Positions 55,131 through 64,000 are shown, numbered from the stretch's first letter. The stretch is 64,000 nt of DNA from Derxia lacustris (GCF_002105195.1 NZ_MUHU01000025.1:248001-312000), one strand, 5' to 3'. Numbers and translations are program-made. Notes: generated by a model not told the origin, from the sequence alone.

Positions 55131-56504
55131 TCAGTGCCGGTGTCCGCCGGCGGCGGGCTTGATGGCGTCGAGGGTGGCGGGAGCGGTCGGCGCGGGCGCC
55201 TCGACGCTGGCGGGCAGCGCGCCGGTCCATTCGCGCGCCACCGTGCCGGGCGGATGGCGATACCAGCCCGGATCGGCGTAACTGCCGCGCGGCTGGTCGT
55301 CGCGCACCTTGAGCACGGTGAACATGCCGCCCATCTCGATCGGGCCGAACGGGCCCTGGCCGCTCATCATCGGCAGGGTGTTGTCGGGCAGCGGCATGGC
55401 CATGCGCGGGTCTCCCATCTCGGCCATGCCGGCCTGGCCCATCGGCATGTAGTCGGGCATGAGCCGGCGCAGCTTGGCGAGCATGTCGCGCTGGTCCACG
55501 CCCACGGGCAGGTTCACCGCATGGCCCATCGCGTTCATGGTGTGGTGCGACTTGTGGCAGTGGAACGACCAGTCGCCGGGCAGGCTGGCGTCGAACTCGA
55601 CGGCGCGCATGGCGCCGACCGGCAGGTCCACCGTCACCTCGGGCCAGCGCGCGCCCTTGGGCACCCAGCCGCCGTCGGTGCCGGCCACTTCGAGCACCGC
55701 GCCGTGCAGATGCATCGGGTGGTTGGTCATGGTCAGGTTGCCCATGCGGATGCGCACCCGCTCGCCGGTACGCGCCACCAGATGATCGATGCCGGGGAAG
55801 ACGCGCGAATTCCAGGTCCACAGGCTGAAGTCGGTCATGGTCATCACGCGCGGCGTGGCGCTGCCCGGATCGATGTCGTAGGCCGACACCAGAAAGCAGT
55901 AGTCGCGGTCAACCCGCATCTGCCGTGCATCTTTGGGGTGGACCACGATGAAGCCCATCATGCCCATCGCCATCTGCACCATCTCGTCGGCATGCGGGTG
56001 GTACATGAAGGTGCCCGAGCGCGTCATGGTGAATTCGTAGACGAAGGTCTTGCCGGGCGCGATCTGCGGCTGGGTCAGGCCGCCGACGCCGTCCATGCCG
56101 TTGGGCAGCAGCACGCCGTGCCAGTGGATGGTGGTGTGCTCGGCGAGCTTGTTGGTGACGAAGATGCGCAGCCGGTCGCCCTCGACGCATTCGAGCGTGG
56201 GGCCGGGGCTCTGGCCGTTGTAGCCCCACAGGTTGGCGACCATGCCGGGCGCGATCTCGCGCGCGACGGGTTCGGCGACCAGATGGAATTCCTTCACGTT
56301 GCCGTTCATGCGGAAGGGCAGCGTCCAGCCGTTGAGCGTGACGACCGGGTTGTAGGGCCGGCCGGCCGTGGGCGCGAGCGGCGGTTGCGTGAGCGGCGAG
56401 GCTTGCGTGGGCGCCTCGGGCACGGCGGCCTGGGCCGCGCGGCTGACGGCGCCGGCGCCGAGCAGCGCCGCGCCGGCGAGGAAATGGCGGCGATCAGTGG
56501 GCAT
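55131..56504 (-). CDS. Multicopper oxidase, CopA/CueO-like
   Basis: A 457-residue periplasmic oxidase exported by Tat (TDRRHFLAGAALLGAG). All copper ligand motifs are present: TTIHWHG, GTFMYHPHADEMVQM, TNHPMHLHGAV and FHCHKSHHTMNAMGH. Methionine-rich segments (VQMAMGMM, MPMGQAGMAEMGDPRMAM) fit copper tolerance enzymes that oxidise Cu(I). The His-rich C terminus (GGHRH) may add binding. Its start overlaps the end of the outer-membrane factor gene by 11 bp, so translation is coupled. Confidence 0.93.
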   Translation of the reverse strand: MPTDRRHFLAGAALLGAGAVSRAAQAAVPEAPTQASPLTQPPLAPTAGRPYNPVVTLNGWTLPFRMNGNVKEFHLVAEPVAREIAPGMVANLWGYNGQSPGPTLECVEGDRLRIFVTNKLAEHTTIHWHGVLLPNGMDGVGGLTQPQIAPGKTFVYEFTMTRSGTFMYHPHADEMVQMAMGMMGFIVVHPKDARQMRVDRDYCFLVSAYDIDPGSATPRVMTMTDFSLWTWNSRVFPGIDHLVARTGERVRIRMGNLTMTNHPMHLHGAVLEVAGTDGGWVPKGARWPEVTVDLPVGAMRAVEFDASLPGDWSFHCHKSHHTMNAMGHAVNLPVGVDQRDMLAKLRRLMPDYMPMGQAGMAEMGDPRMAMPLPDNTLPMMSGQGPFGPIEMGGMFTVLKVRDDQPRGSYADPGWYRHPPGTVAREWTGALPASVEAPAPTAPATLDAIKPAAGGHRH

Positions 56505-58011
56505 GGTTGTGCTCGGGGGCGGGTTGCGGGGCCTGGACGGAGGCGGCGGGCTGCGGCGCGACGGTGGCCGGCGCCGCGGCCAGCGGCAGCGGCCGGCCGA
56601 TGGCGGCTTGCAGATCGGCCTCGGCGAGCCAGAAATCGCGCTCGGCCTCGATGGCGCCGGTCACCGCGTCGATCTGCTCGCGCGCATCGATGAGCAGGGT
56701 GAACACGTCGGCAAACATGGCGTTGTAGCGCAGCAGCTGCTCGTCGGAAATCTGGCGCCGCAGCGGGATGACCTCGTCGCGGTAGCGCGCCGCCAGCTGC
56801 CAGCCGGCGCGGTAGCGCGCATGCGCCTCGCGCACCTGGGAGCGGGCATCGACCACGGCCTGCGCGGTGCGCTGCACGCGCTGCCAGTAGCCGGCCTCGG
56901 CGCGCGCGCGGCGCGCATCGCCCTGGTCGAACAGCGGCAGCTCAAGGCTGATCTCGTAGCCGTCGGCGCGCGCCTCGCCGGGCTTGCTGCGGTTGGCATA
57001 GCCCAGCTCCGCGACATTGATCCAGCGCGTCGCGCGCGCCAGCCCCAGGTCGCGCGCGGCGGCTTCGGCATCAAGGCGGGCGGCCTGCACGTCGAGCCGG
57101 CTGTCGAGCGCGGTCTGCTCGGCATCGCGCAGGTCGAGCGCTACGGCGGGCAGCGGCGGCAGACGGTCGGGCAGGTGCGGCAGCGGCTCGGCGGCGGCGA
57201 CTTGCGACGGTGCGGATGCGGCGTCGGCCACCGCTTGCGGCGGCTGGGTCGGGCCGCCCGTGCGCGGCGCCGGCGGCGTCACGTCGGTCAGCCCGATCAG
57301 CCGCGCCAGCCGTTCGCGCGTGGCGGTGGCGACCAGTTCGGCGCGTTGCAGCCGGGCGCGGGTGTCGGCCAGAAAGGCGTCTTCGCGCAACTGGGCCAGC
57401 CGGGGCCATTGGCCGGCCGCGACCATGCGCCGGCCCAGCTCGGCCGAGGCGGCGGCGGCATCGACCGCCTGGTGCGCATAGACCAGGGCCTGGCGCGCGG
57501 CCACCGCCTCGATCCAGGCGCGCCGGGTGTCGATGGCGAGCCGCACGGCGGCATCGGCCGCGACCAGCCGGGCCCGGTCGAAGCGGCGCTGCTCGATGTC
57601 GCGCCGCAGCCCGAGCGTGAGCAGGCCGACCAGGTCGAGCGTGACGCTGCGGTCGATGTCGGCGCCGGCGCCGTTGACCAGCCGCGAAAAGCCGAACGCG
57701 GGATTGCGCAGCCGGCCGGCCTGGGCGCGGTCGGCATCGGCCAGCAGCAGTTCGGCCAGATCGGCCTGAAGGCCGGGGTTGTGCGCGAGCGCCAGCGCAA
57801 TCGCGCGTTCGGCGTCGAGCGGGTCGGCGCCGAGGTCGGGCGGCTCGGGCGGGTCGGTGCGCAAGGCGGGCAGCGGCTGGCCGGTGCGCGGCGCGATCTC
57901 GGCATCGAGGCCGGCCAGGGCGTCGCCGGCCTGGGGCGTGGCGCAGCCGGCGAGCGCGCCGGCCAACGCCAGCGCGGCCGCGCCGGGGCGCAGGGGAAAA
58001 AACGGGAACAC
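56494..58011 (-). CDS. TolC-family outer membrane factor of the copper operon
   Basis: A 505-residue lipoprotein-type outer membrane channel component with two OEP repeats. The start is a GTG at 58011 placed just after CCGGAGG, which fits better than the longer open frame; it gives a signal peptide with lipobox LAGALAGCAT. The C terminus is Pro- and His-rich (PEHNHAH), suggesting metal contact. No inner-membrane RND or membrane-fusion partner is next to it in this window, so the efflux complex must be completed elsewhere, or the protein serves the oxidase module alone. Confidence 0.87.
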   Translation of the reverse strand: MFPFFPLRPGAAALALAGALAGCATPQAGDALAGLDAEIAPRTGQPLPALRTDPPEPPDLGADPLDAERAIALALAHNPGLQADLAELLLADADRAQAGRLRNPAFGFSRLVNGAGADIDRSVTLDLVGLLTLGLRRDIEQRRFDRARLVAADAAVRLAIDTRRAWIEAVAARQALVYAHQAVDAAAASAELGRRMVAAGQWPRLAQLREDAFLADTRARLQRAELVATATRERLARLIGLTDVTPPAPRTGGPTQPPQAVADAASAPSQVAAAEPLPHLPDRLPPLPAVALDLRDAEQTALDSRLDVQAARLDAEAAARDLGLARATRWINVAELGYANRSKPGEARADGYEISLELPLFDQGDARRARAEAGYWQRVQRTAQAVVDARSQVREAHARYRAGWQLAARYRDEVIPLRRQISDEQLLRYNAMFADVFTLLIDAREQIDAVTGAIEAERDFWLAEADLQAAIGRPLPLAAAPATVAPQPAASVQAPQPAPEHNHAH

Positions 58012-58074
58012 GGGAAATCCTCCGGAAGATCGGTCGATGCCAGCGGCGCAAGGACGCTGGCGCGCGAGACGCAA

Positions 58075-58449
58075 TCAGGCGGAGTGGCGGGGCGGCTTGC
58101 GCGGCGTGGCAAGCCAGGGGTCGGCATAGCCGGAAGGCGGCGGGGCGGCGGCCGCCGCATGACTGAACTGGCCGGCCGACACCGCGATGAAGCCCGGCGG
58201 CAGCACCGCCAGCCCGCAGCAGACGCCGGCAGCGCGCAAGCCCTGCGCATCGGCGGCGGACTTGCCGCCCTGCTCGACCGCCGCCGGACGGTGCGCGCGA
58301 TGCGCATGCGGCGCCGGCTCGGCCGCTGCGGCCGCATGCGCCAGCGGCGCGGCGCCGGCCGGGCAATGCCGGCCAGCCAGCGCCAGCACCGCCTGGGCAG
58401 GCAGCGCGACGAGCAGCAGCAGCAGCAGGCAACGGCGCAGGAAGGTCAT
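58075..58449 (-). CDS. Small His/Cys-containing periplasmic protein at the head of the copper operon
   Basis: A 124-residue protein with a strong signal peptide (FLRRCLLLLLLVALPAQAVLA). The mature part contains several His (AHAAAAAEPAPHAHRAH) and a Cys pair (AGVCCGLAVLPPG), suitable for metal binding. It resembles the small unassigned proteins that often open copper operons, but I cannot name a family with confidence. The start ATG 58449 was chosen for the signal peptide. The next gene starts 63 bp after its stop. Confidence 0.65.
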   Translation of the reverse strand: MTFLRRCLLLLLLVALPAQAVLALAGRHCPAGAAPLAHAAAAAEPAPHAHRAHRPAAVEQGGKSAADAQGLRAAGVCCGLAVLPPGFIAVSAGQFSHAAAAAPPPSGYADPWLATPRKPPRHSA

Positions 58450-58596
58450 CGGTCGAGTATAGGTCGCGGCCGCGCGCCGGCGCCGGTGCGGCATCAAGCC
58501 GCGCCGCCGGTCGGCAAGTCGTCCTACAGCGCGTCATGTGCAGGCTGTCTAGTCTGGGTCGGAGGCCCATTCCAACCCGAGAGACGAGGCAGACCG

Positions 58597-59610
58597 ATGC
58601 AGCCAACCGTACTGGCCCAGCGCGCGATCGCGCCGCTCATGCCGCCGCCGCGCCGCCCGGCCGAACGGCTGATCCAGCTCGGCGCGATCGACGACGCGGC
58701 GCTGGCCGACGAGCTCCAGGCCGGGCTCGAAGCGCGGCCGGCGCGCGTCTCGCCCAAGTTCCTCTACGACGAACTCGGCTCGCGGCTGTTCGACGCCATC
58801 ACCCTGCTCGACGAGTACTACCCGACCCGCACCGAGGCGGCGATCTTCGCCAGCCAGCGCGCCGCCATCGCGCGCGCGGTCGGCGCCGGCTGCACCCTGA
58901 TCGACCTGGGTGCCGGCGACTGCCGCAAGGCCGAATCGCTGTTTGCCGCGCTCGCGCCGCAGCAGTACGTGGCGCTCGACATCTCGGTCGACTACCTGGC
59001 CGGCGCGGTCGAGCGGCTGGCGCGCGAATGGCCGCGCATCGACGTGCTCGGCATCGGCCTCGACTTCAGCGCCGACTTCGCCCTGCCCGCCGACGTCTGC
59101 GGCGCCCGGCGCCTGTTCTTCTATCCGGGCTCGTCGATCGGCAATTTCGCGCCCGACGCCGCCGTCGCCCTGCTCGCCCGGCTGCGCGACCAGGCCGGCG
59201 CCGACGGCCAGCTGCTGCTCGGCGTCGATCTGCTCAAGCCGGTCGCCGAGCTCGAAGCCGCCTACGACGATGCGCTCGGCGTGACCGCCGCCTTCAACCG
59301 CAATCTGCTGCGCAATGCCAACCGCCGGCTCGGCGCCGACTTCCGCGCCGCCGACTGGCGCCATCTGGCGCGCTGGAATCCGACCCAGGCCTGCATCGAC
59401 ATGTACCTCGAAGCCCGCTACGACATTGAAGTGGTCTGGCGCGGCCGCAGCCATTTCTTTCCGCTCGGCAGCCGCATCCACACCGAGTCGAGCCACAAGT
59501 ACTGCCCGGCGGAACTGCGCCGACTGCTGCGCGGCGCCGGCTGGCAGCTCGACCATCTGTGGCTCGATGCCGACGAGCGCTTTGCGCTGGCCCACGCCCG
59601 CGTCGCATGA
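58597..59610 (+). CDS. egtD: L-histidine N-alpha-methyltransferase
   Basis: A 337-residue SAM-dependent methyltransferase that trimethylates histidine to hercynine, the first step of ergothioneine synthesis. Landmarks are SPKFLYDELGSRLFDAIT near residue 52, YYPTRTEAAIF, the SAM loop LIDLGAGDCRKAESL and FFYPGSSIGNF. The C-terminal ESSHKYCPAE is also typical. The ATG at 58597 follows a GAGACGAGG stretch. The TGA overlaps the egtB ATG (59607-59610), so both are translated together. Confidence 0.95.
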   Translation: MQPTVLAQRAIAPLMPPPRRPAERLIQLGAIDDAALADELQAGLEARPARVSPKFLYDELGSRLFDAITLLDEYYPTRTEAAIFASQRAAIARAVGAGCTLIDLGAGDCRKAESLFAALAPQQYVALDISVDYLAGAVERLAREWPRIDVLGIGLDFSADFALPADVCGARRLFFYPGSSIGNFAPDAAVALLARLRDQAGADGQLLLGVDLLKPVAELEAAYDDALGVTAAFNRNLLRNANRRLGADFRAADWRHLARWNPTQACIDMYLEARYDIEVVWRGRSHFFPLGSRIHTESSHKYCPAELRRLLRGAGWQLDHLWLDADERFALAHARVA

Positions 59611-60812
59611 GCCCGGCCGCGCTCGCCGAGCGCTATCGCGCGGTCCGCGCCGCCAGCGTCGCGCTGCTGCACGGGCTGTCGGCCGAGGATTGCGCCGCCC
59701 AGTCCATGCCCGACGCCAGCCCGGCCAAATGGCATCTCGCGCACACCACCTGGTTCTTCGAGACCTTCGTGCTCGAAGCCCACGAGCCCGGCTTCGCGCC
59801 CGCGCAGCCGGCGTTCCGCGCGCTGTTCAACTCCTACTACCAGGCCATCGGCACGCCGTTCGCGCGCGACCGGCGCGGTCTGCTCACCCGCCCGGCGTTC
59901 GACGAAGTGCTGGCCTGGCGCGCCGACGTGGATGCGCGCATCGCCCGGCTGCTCGGCGGCGCCGACTGCCACGCGCCGAGCGAGCTCGCGGCGCGGGTCG
60001 AACTCGGCCTTCAGCATGAACAGCAGCATCAGGAGCTGATCGTCACCGACGTCAAGCATCTGCTGGCGCAGAACCCGCTCGCGCCGGCCTGGCATGCGGC
60101 CCGCGCCAGCCGCCCACCGGCCGCCGCCGCGCCGCAGTGGATCGCCCGCCCCGCCGGTCTGGTCGAGATCGGCCATGCCGGCCCCGGCTTCGCCTTCGAC
60201 AACGAAACCCCGCGCCACCGCGTCTTCCTCGACGCCCATGCGCTCGCCAGCCATTGCACGACCGCCGGCGACTATCTCGGCTTCGTGCGCGCCGGCGGCT
60301 ACGACCAGCCGCAGTGGTGGCTCGCCGAAGGCTGGGACCGCGTTCGCCGCGACGGCTGGCGCCATCCGCTCTACTGGCTCGCGCCCGACGCCGGCCAGGC
60401 CGACTGGCGCGAATTCACCGTCGCCGGCATCGCGCCGCTCGACCTCGCCGCGCCGGTCGCCCATCTGTCCTATTACGAGGCCGACGCCTATGCACGCTGG
60501 GCCGGCGCCCGCCTGCCCACCGAAGCCGAATGGGAAGCCGCCGCCGCCAGCGCCGACCGCCGCTTCGCCGACCTGACCGGCACCGTCTGGCAATGGACCG
60601 CCTCGGCCTACTCGCCCTATCCCGGCTACCGCCCCGATCCCGGCGCGGTCGGCGAATACAACGGCAAGTTCATGGTCGGCCAGCAGGTTTTGCGCGGTGG
60701 CTCGTGGGCGACGCCCGCCGGCCATGCGCGAATTCCCTATCGCAATTTCTTCCCGCCCGGCGCGCGCTGGCAGATCGCCGGACTGCGTCTCGCACGCGAC
60801 TGTCAAGGCTGA
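59607..60812 (+). CDS. egtB: Ergothioneine synthase EgtB (sulfoxide synthase)
   Basis: A 401-residue non-heme iron enzyme that joins hercynine to a thiol donor with O2. The N-terminal DinB-like part carries the iron ligands: His46 (KWHLAHTTWFFE) and His137/His141 (HEQQHQEL). The C-terminal formylglycine-generating-enzyme fold shows RLPTEAEWEAAA, VWQWTASAYSPYPGY and RGGSWAT. The egtD-egtB pair without egtC suggests the proteobacterial pathway. Whether the thiol is gamma-glutamylcysteine or cysteine cannot be read from this. No C-S lyase (egtE) gene is adjacent. Confidence 0.93.
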   Translation: MSPAALAERYRAVRAASVALLHGLSAEDCAAQSMPDASPAKWHLAHTTWFFETFVLEAHEPGFAPAQPAFRALFNSYYQAIGTPFARDRRGLLTRPAFDEVLAWRADVDARIARLLGGADCHAPSELAARVELGLQHEQQHQELIVTDVKHLLAQNPLAPAWHAARASRPPAAAAPQWIARPAGLVEIGHAGPGFAFDNETPRHRVFLDAHALASHCTTAGDYLGFVRAGGYDQPQWWLAEGWDRVRRDGWRHPLYWLAPDAGQADWREFTVAGIAPLDLAAPVAHLSYYEADAYARWAGARLPTEAEWEAAAASADRRFADLTGTVWQWTASAYSPYPGYRPDPGAVGEYNGKFMVGQQVLRGGSWATPAGHARIPYRNFFPPGARWQIAGLRLARDCQG

Positions 60813-61331
60813 TCGCGGCAGCGAGCACCCGCCACGCGGACCGGCGCGGGCCACCGTGCTCCGCCATCCGGTCCGGCTTTATCCGCCGCCGGTCGGCCCA
60901 AGCCCGGGAAGACCCGGAAGCGGGCAAGGCACAAATCGCCGCTTTACTAACTAGGGTAAACCCTAGTCATTACAGTTCATTTTTCTCACAATGCAGAAAT
61001 GTGTCGCTTTTTAAGACCGGCAATGGTTTGTGCCTTGCAGCTTCGTTTCATGCCGACTAGCCACTGCAACAGTCACCCGGTTTGACTACGGGTGGAATTT
61101 ATTCATTCCTCGCAAAACACCTAGCAGCGCCTAATCCTCATTCCTAATTCATTTGGGTTTTGCCATTCAGCACGCATTTCGCCCCCCTCGAATTCCAACT
61201 CTCTGCCCGTATAACTGCGCCCTGTTCCGATTCGCTCTTGGATGCCGCCCACCCGGCAACCGCCAGCAATACCGCGCGGCAATTGCAATTGAGCGCTCGC
61301 ATATCGGCAGGATTTGGCAAGAGGAATTTCC
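60813..61331. other. Long intergenic region with a perfect 18-bp palindrome
   Basis: About 520 bp without a supported gene, much less GC-rich than its surroundings from 60940 on. ACTAGGGTAAACCCTAGT at 60950-60967 is a palindrome (8-bp arms, AA centre) typical of an operator. TTTTTCTCACAATGC follows. The rest up to the start of the glycosidase-like gene looks like a long leader. The short reading frames on both strands here have no ribosome binding sites or protein-like features. Confidence 0.5.
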
Positions 61332-63740
61332 ATGTTCGAAAAGACCTTTCATCTGACGGCGGTTGCCGCTGCCTCCCTGTGCCTGATGGCACTCACCGCC
61401 TGCAGCGGCGGCTCCGGTTCCGACACCAGCGCGAGCGGCACGGCGGCCACGGCCCAGTCGGCCACCGAAGACACCACCTTCGCGCACAAGGTCGATCCGG
61501 CCGCCAACGACGTGAACACCGAGGATTCGCTGCCGAAGTTCGATGCCTCGGTCAAAGCCACCGCGGCCGCCACCGTCGACAGCACTTTTGCCGCCTACGG
61601 CGAACAATGGTTTTCGCTGCGCACGCAGAACCTGACCGTCGTGCCGGGCAGCGCGCTCGACCTGTCGGGCCCGCTGAGCGGCTACAACAGCAAGTCGATG
61701 TGCGCCAACTGGGTGCTGCCGACCGCGCCGATGCCCACCTCGGCGGCGGCCGCCACCGCCACGGTCGACGAGCTGCAACGGCGTGGCTTCAATTTCGTGC
61801 GTTTCCATCTTTTCGAATCGGGCCTGATGAAATCGAGCCCGACCGGCAATGCCGATATCGATCCGGTGAAACTCGACCGCTTCTTCCGGCTCGCGGCCGA
61901 ATTGAGCAAGCGCGGCATCGGCTATAGCGCCGACGTGTTCTCCAGCTCGGGCGGCTACATGGCCGGCGGCGCCGATGCCGAATCGGCCTCGCCGTCGGGC
62001 GATGCGAAGACGCTCATCAACACCAGCGACCTGTTCCGCAACAACTGGAAAACGGTCGTCAACAAGGTTTTCAACACGACCAACCCGTATCTGGGCAAGC
62101 CGCTGCTGCAAGACAGCAGTCTCAAGCTGCTGATCGGCGTGAACGAGAACCCGATGGCCTTCATCGCCGGCTTCTCGGGCAGCTTCAACGCCGCCTACAA
62201 GCCGCTGTGGAACACCTGGCTGCAGAACAAGTACGGCAGCGACAGCGCCTGGCGCAGCGCCTGGGCCAAGGTGTCGATCGGCGGGGCCGAGAGCCTGTCC
62301 GGCGGCACGGTGAACATGCCGCCGTACTCGCCGTCGTCGAAGACCCAGCGCGAGGCCGACTTCGCCGCCTTCATCGCCGCGACCGAAACCTCCACCTCGA
62401 ACTGGCAGCAGGCCTATCTGAAGGGCCTGGGCTACACCGGCAAGTTCAGCCAGTACAACGTGCGCAACAGCTGGATGGAAGTGGAGTCGCGCAATGCCGT
62501 CTCGGCCGTGACCTACAACACCTACAACGACCATCCCAGCTCGTATGGCCTGGGCGGCTCGATCAAGCACGCAAGCCTGTTCGACAACATGTTCGGCTAC
62601 CTGTCCAAGGCGGCCATGCTCAACACCTACGCCAAGCCGACCTACCTAACCGAGGTGTCGGACGTGTACTGGAACAAGTACCGCCACGAGGCCGGCGCGG
62701 TCATCGGCGCGATGGCCGCGCACCAGGACTGGCAGGGCATCTGCAGCTTCGCCTCGCTGACCGACGCCACCACCTACGACACCAACGCCTACTGGGATCG
62801 CTATCGCGCGATGCAGACCTTCATGGTCTGGGGCGATCCGATCAACGTGGCCAACGACCGCATCGCGGCCATGCTGTTCCGCCGTGGCGACGTGTCGAAG
62901 GCGCGCTACAAGGTCGGCTATGTGGTGCGGCCCGATGAAATGAACGCCTACAAGTGGGGCGCCACCTGGCTCATGAGCTATGGCGGCCACTTCATCAAGC
63001 GCGCGCTGGTCAACGGCGTCGAGCTGATTCCGCCGAGCGTGACCGACGGCAACAAGAACTGGACCGGCCCCGCCGCCGACGCGCCGGCCGAAATCCGCGA
63101 GCCGAACCGCGTGACCGACGACCTGACGCCGACCGTGCGCGCCGCCTATGTCGGCAGCGCCGATCCGACCTGGTTCGAGATGGCCGCCCGCATCCGCGAG
63201 AGCGGCAAGATCGACTCGACCAACAAGACCAATGCGCCGAGCGGGATCATCCAGAGCGATACCAACCAGATCTACTACGACATCCCGAACCAGCTCATCG
63301 ACGTGGCCACGCCGCGCTCGGAAGTGATCGTGATGGGCGAGCGCAGCGACGCGAAGCAGGACTTCATGAACGTGAGCCGCTCGACCCCGCATGTGACGGT
63401 GGCCGCCATGTCGCTCGACGGCGCCAACCTCACCGCGTCGAAGCGGATCCTGATGGTCCATCTGAGCAACGTGAAGGGCTCGGGCATGAAGTTCTCCGAT
63501 GCCAACGAGCAGACCGTGACCAGCTGGGGCACCTTCCCGATGCTGGTGCGCGGCGCCAAGACCGACATCCAGCTCAAGCTGAGCCCGACCGCCGGCTGGA
63601 AGCTGTATGCGCTCGACCTGGCCGGCAACCGCCTGGGCCAGATGTGGACCGGCAACATCGGCGGCAAGCTCGGCGTGTCGCTCGACAACATGAACCAGTG
63701 GATCGGCCCGGTGTTCTATTACGAACTGGTCCGCGAATGA
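61332..63740 (+). CDS. Large glycoside hydrolase-like lipoprotein
   Basis: An 802-residue protein. A signal peptide and lipobox (LMALTACSGG) follow the ATG at 61332, which has AAGAGGAATTTCC in front. After a low-complexity Ser/Ala/Thr stretch, residues ~95-480 look like a clan-A (beta/alpha)8 glycosidase. Strand signatures are RRGFNFVRFHLFE, LIGVNENPMAF (Asn-Glu, acid/base position), VTYNTYNDHP and PTYLTEVSDVYW (Glu, nucleophile position). The C-terminal ~300 residues are beta-rich. I cannot assign a GH family or substrate. A strong terminator follows, so it is a single-gene unit. Confidence 0.7.
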   Translation: MFEKTFHLTAVAAASLCLMALTACSGGSGSDTSASGTAATAQSATEDTTFAHKVDPAANDVNTEDSLPKFDASVKATAAATVDSTFAAYGEQWFSLRTQNLTVVPGSALDLSGPLSGYNSKSMCANWVLPTAPMPTSAAAATATVDELQRRGFNFVRFHLFESGLMKSSPTGNADIDPVKLDRFFRLAAELSKRGIGYSADVFSSSGGYMAGGADAESASPSGDAKTLINTSDLFRNNWKTVVNKVFNTTNPYLGKPLLQDSSLKLLIGVNENPMAFIAGFSGSFNAAYKPLWNTWLQNKYGSDSAWRSAWAKVSIGGAESLSGGTVNMPPYSPSSKTQREADFAAFIAATETSTSNWQQAYLKGLGYTGKFSQYNVRNSWMEVESRNAVSAVTYNTYNDHPSSYGLGGSIKHASLFDNMFGYLSKAAMLNTYAKPTYLTEVSDVYWNKYRHEAGAVIGAMAAHQDWQGICSFASLTDATTYDTNAYWDRYRAMQTFMVWGDPINVANDRIAAMLFRRGDVSKARYKVGYVVRPDEMNAYKWGATWLMSYGGHFIKRALVNGVELIPPSVTDGNKNWTGPAADAPAEIREPNRVTDDLTPTVRAAYVGSADPTWFEMAARIRESGKIDSTNKTNAPSGIIQSDTNQIYYDIPNQLIDVATPRSEVIVMGERSDAKQDFMNVSRSTPHVTVAAMSLDGANLTASKRILMVHLSNVKGSGMKFSDANEQTVTSWGTFPMLVRGAKTDIQLKLSPTAGWKLYALDLAGNRLGQMWTGNIGGKLGVSLDNMNQWIGPVFYYELVRE

Positions 63741-63785
63741 TCGACGCCGGTCCGGGCCAGCCGGCCCGGGCCGCTGCGGCAAGCG

Positions 63786-63813
63786 AGCCCCGCCCTCACC
63801 GGCGGGGCTTTTT
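63786..63813 (+). terminator. Intrinsic terminator after the glycosidase-like gene
   Basis: AGCCCCGCC pairs with GGCGGGGCT (63786-63794 with 63801-63809) around CTCACC and runs into TTTTT (63809-63813). It is directed against plus-strand transcription and ends at the stop codon of the convergent membrane protein gene. Confidence 0.9.
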
Positions 63814-64000
63814 CATGGGCGGCGCAAGCGCATCCACAGCAGTTGCAGCCGCTGCCGGAACAGGCCCGCGCCGAGCAGCAGGCCCGTGGCGAAACCCGCG
63901 CTCAGCAGCAGCAGCTGCCAGAGCGGCACCAGGCCGCCGCCCAGACGCAGCAGCGGCAGCGACACCAGCAGACCGGCAAGCGCGCCGATCAGCCCGGGCA
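63813..64000 (-). CDS. Membrane protein, C-terminal end (partial)
   Basis: The last ~62 codons of a minus-strand gene that enters from the window edge; TGA at 63815-63813. It reads as two hydrophobic segments (ALAGLLVSLPLLRLGGGLVP and LLLLSAGFATGLLLGAGLF) and a short basic cytoplasmic tail ending LWMRLRRP. The composition is strongly Leu-rich. Too little is present to name a family. Confidence 0.55.
   Translation of the reverse strand, partial: PGLIGALAGLLVSLPLLRLGGGLVPLWQLLLLSAGFATGLLLGAGLFRQRLQLLWMRLRRP

Overview
The window is a chromosomal stretch of a GC-rich (about 70% by eye) Gram-negative bacterium. The gene content points to a betaproteobacterium, probably Burkholderiales: a two-domain malic enzyme, NorR with Hmp, a PEP-CTERM protein, OhrR/Ohr, egtD-egtB, a GntR/GntK/MFS sugar-acid cluster, a copper operon and MHYT-GGDEF-EAL. 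This placement is inference; no rRNA, tRNA or other marker gene lies in the window.

Layout. 1-6.2 kb: housekeeping and accessory enzymes (alpha/beta hydrolases, a 2OG-Fe dioxygenase, a PEP-CTERM protein, an AroE-like dehydrogenase opposite an AraC regulator, ArfB). 6.2-11.3 kb: an AT-richer island with all genes on the minus strand. It holds a BrnT/BrnA toxin-antitoxin pair, an unknown helical protein, a decayed IS5-type transposase and a 600-residue DUF262-AlbA_2 fusion. 11.3-17.5 kb: maeB, then norR divergent from hmpA with NorR-type dyads and a sigma-54 promoter. 17.6-23.1 kb: an exported intradiol-dioxygenase-like protein, a two-component system, a lipoprotein hydrolase and a Tat-exported serine hydrolase. 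23.2-34.7 kb: five RTX repeat proteins on the plus strand, interrupted only by ohr/ohrR on the minus strand. All five end in the same ~134-residue domain. 34.8-38.7 kb: nadE and a convergent AI-2E family permease. The gap between them holds two inverted copies of a ~240-nt palindromic element, each starting right after a stop codon. 38.8-47.3 kb: a bacteriohemerythrin with a degenerate zinc-binding (CZB) domain, a YegD-like chaperone, an internally deleted AlbA_2 gene, the gluconate cluster and a ferredoxin-globin-zinc-ribbon fusion. 47.5-54.5 kb: ilvD, a cyclic-di-GMP enzyme, a CPBP protease and an acyltransferase-SGNH protein. 54.8-58.5 kb: a copper resistance operon. 58.6-60.8 kb: ergothioneine genes egtD-egtB. 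61.3-64 kb: a large glycosidase-like lipoprotein and the end of a membrane protein.

How genes work together. NorR probably senses NO and drives hmpA through sigma-54. OhrR represses ohr from palindromes in the ohr promoter. GntR probably controls gntK and the transporter from two operators that flank a terminator. The copper operon couples a periplasmic oxidase, a CusF-like chaperone and an outer-membrane factor. The RTX proteins should leave the cell by a type I secretion system, but none is encoded here.

The strongest candidates for something undescribed are the twin post-stop palindromic elements (36961-37203 and 37401-37640), the five-gene RTX family with its common C-terminal domain, the ferredoxin-globin fusion at 45670-46899 and the DUF262-AlbA_2 protein at 8967-10769.
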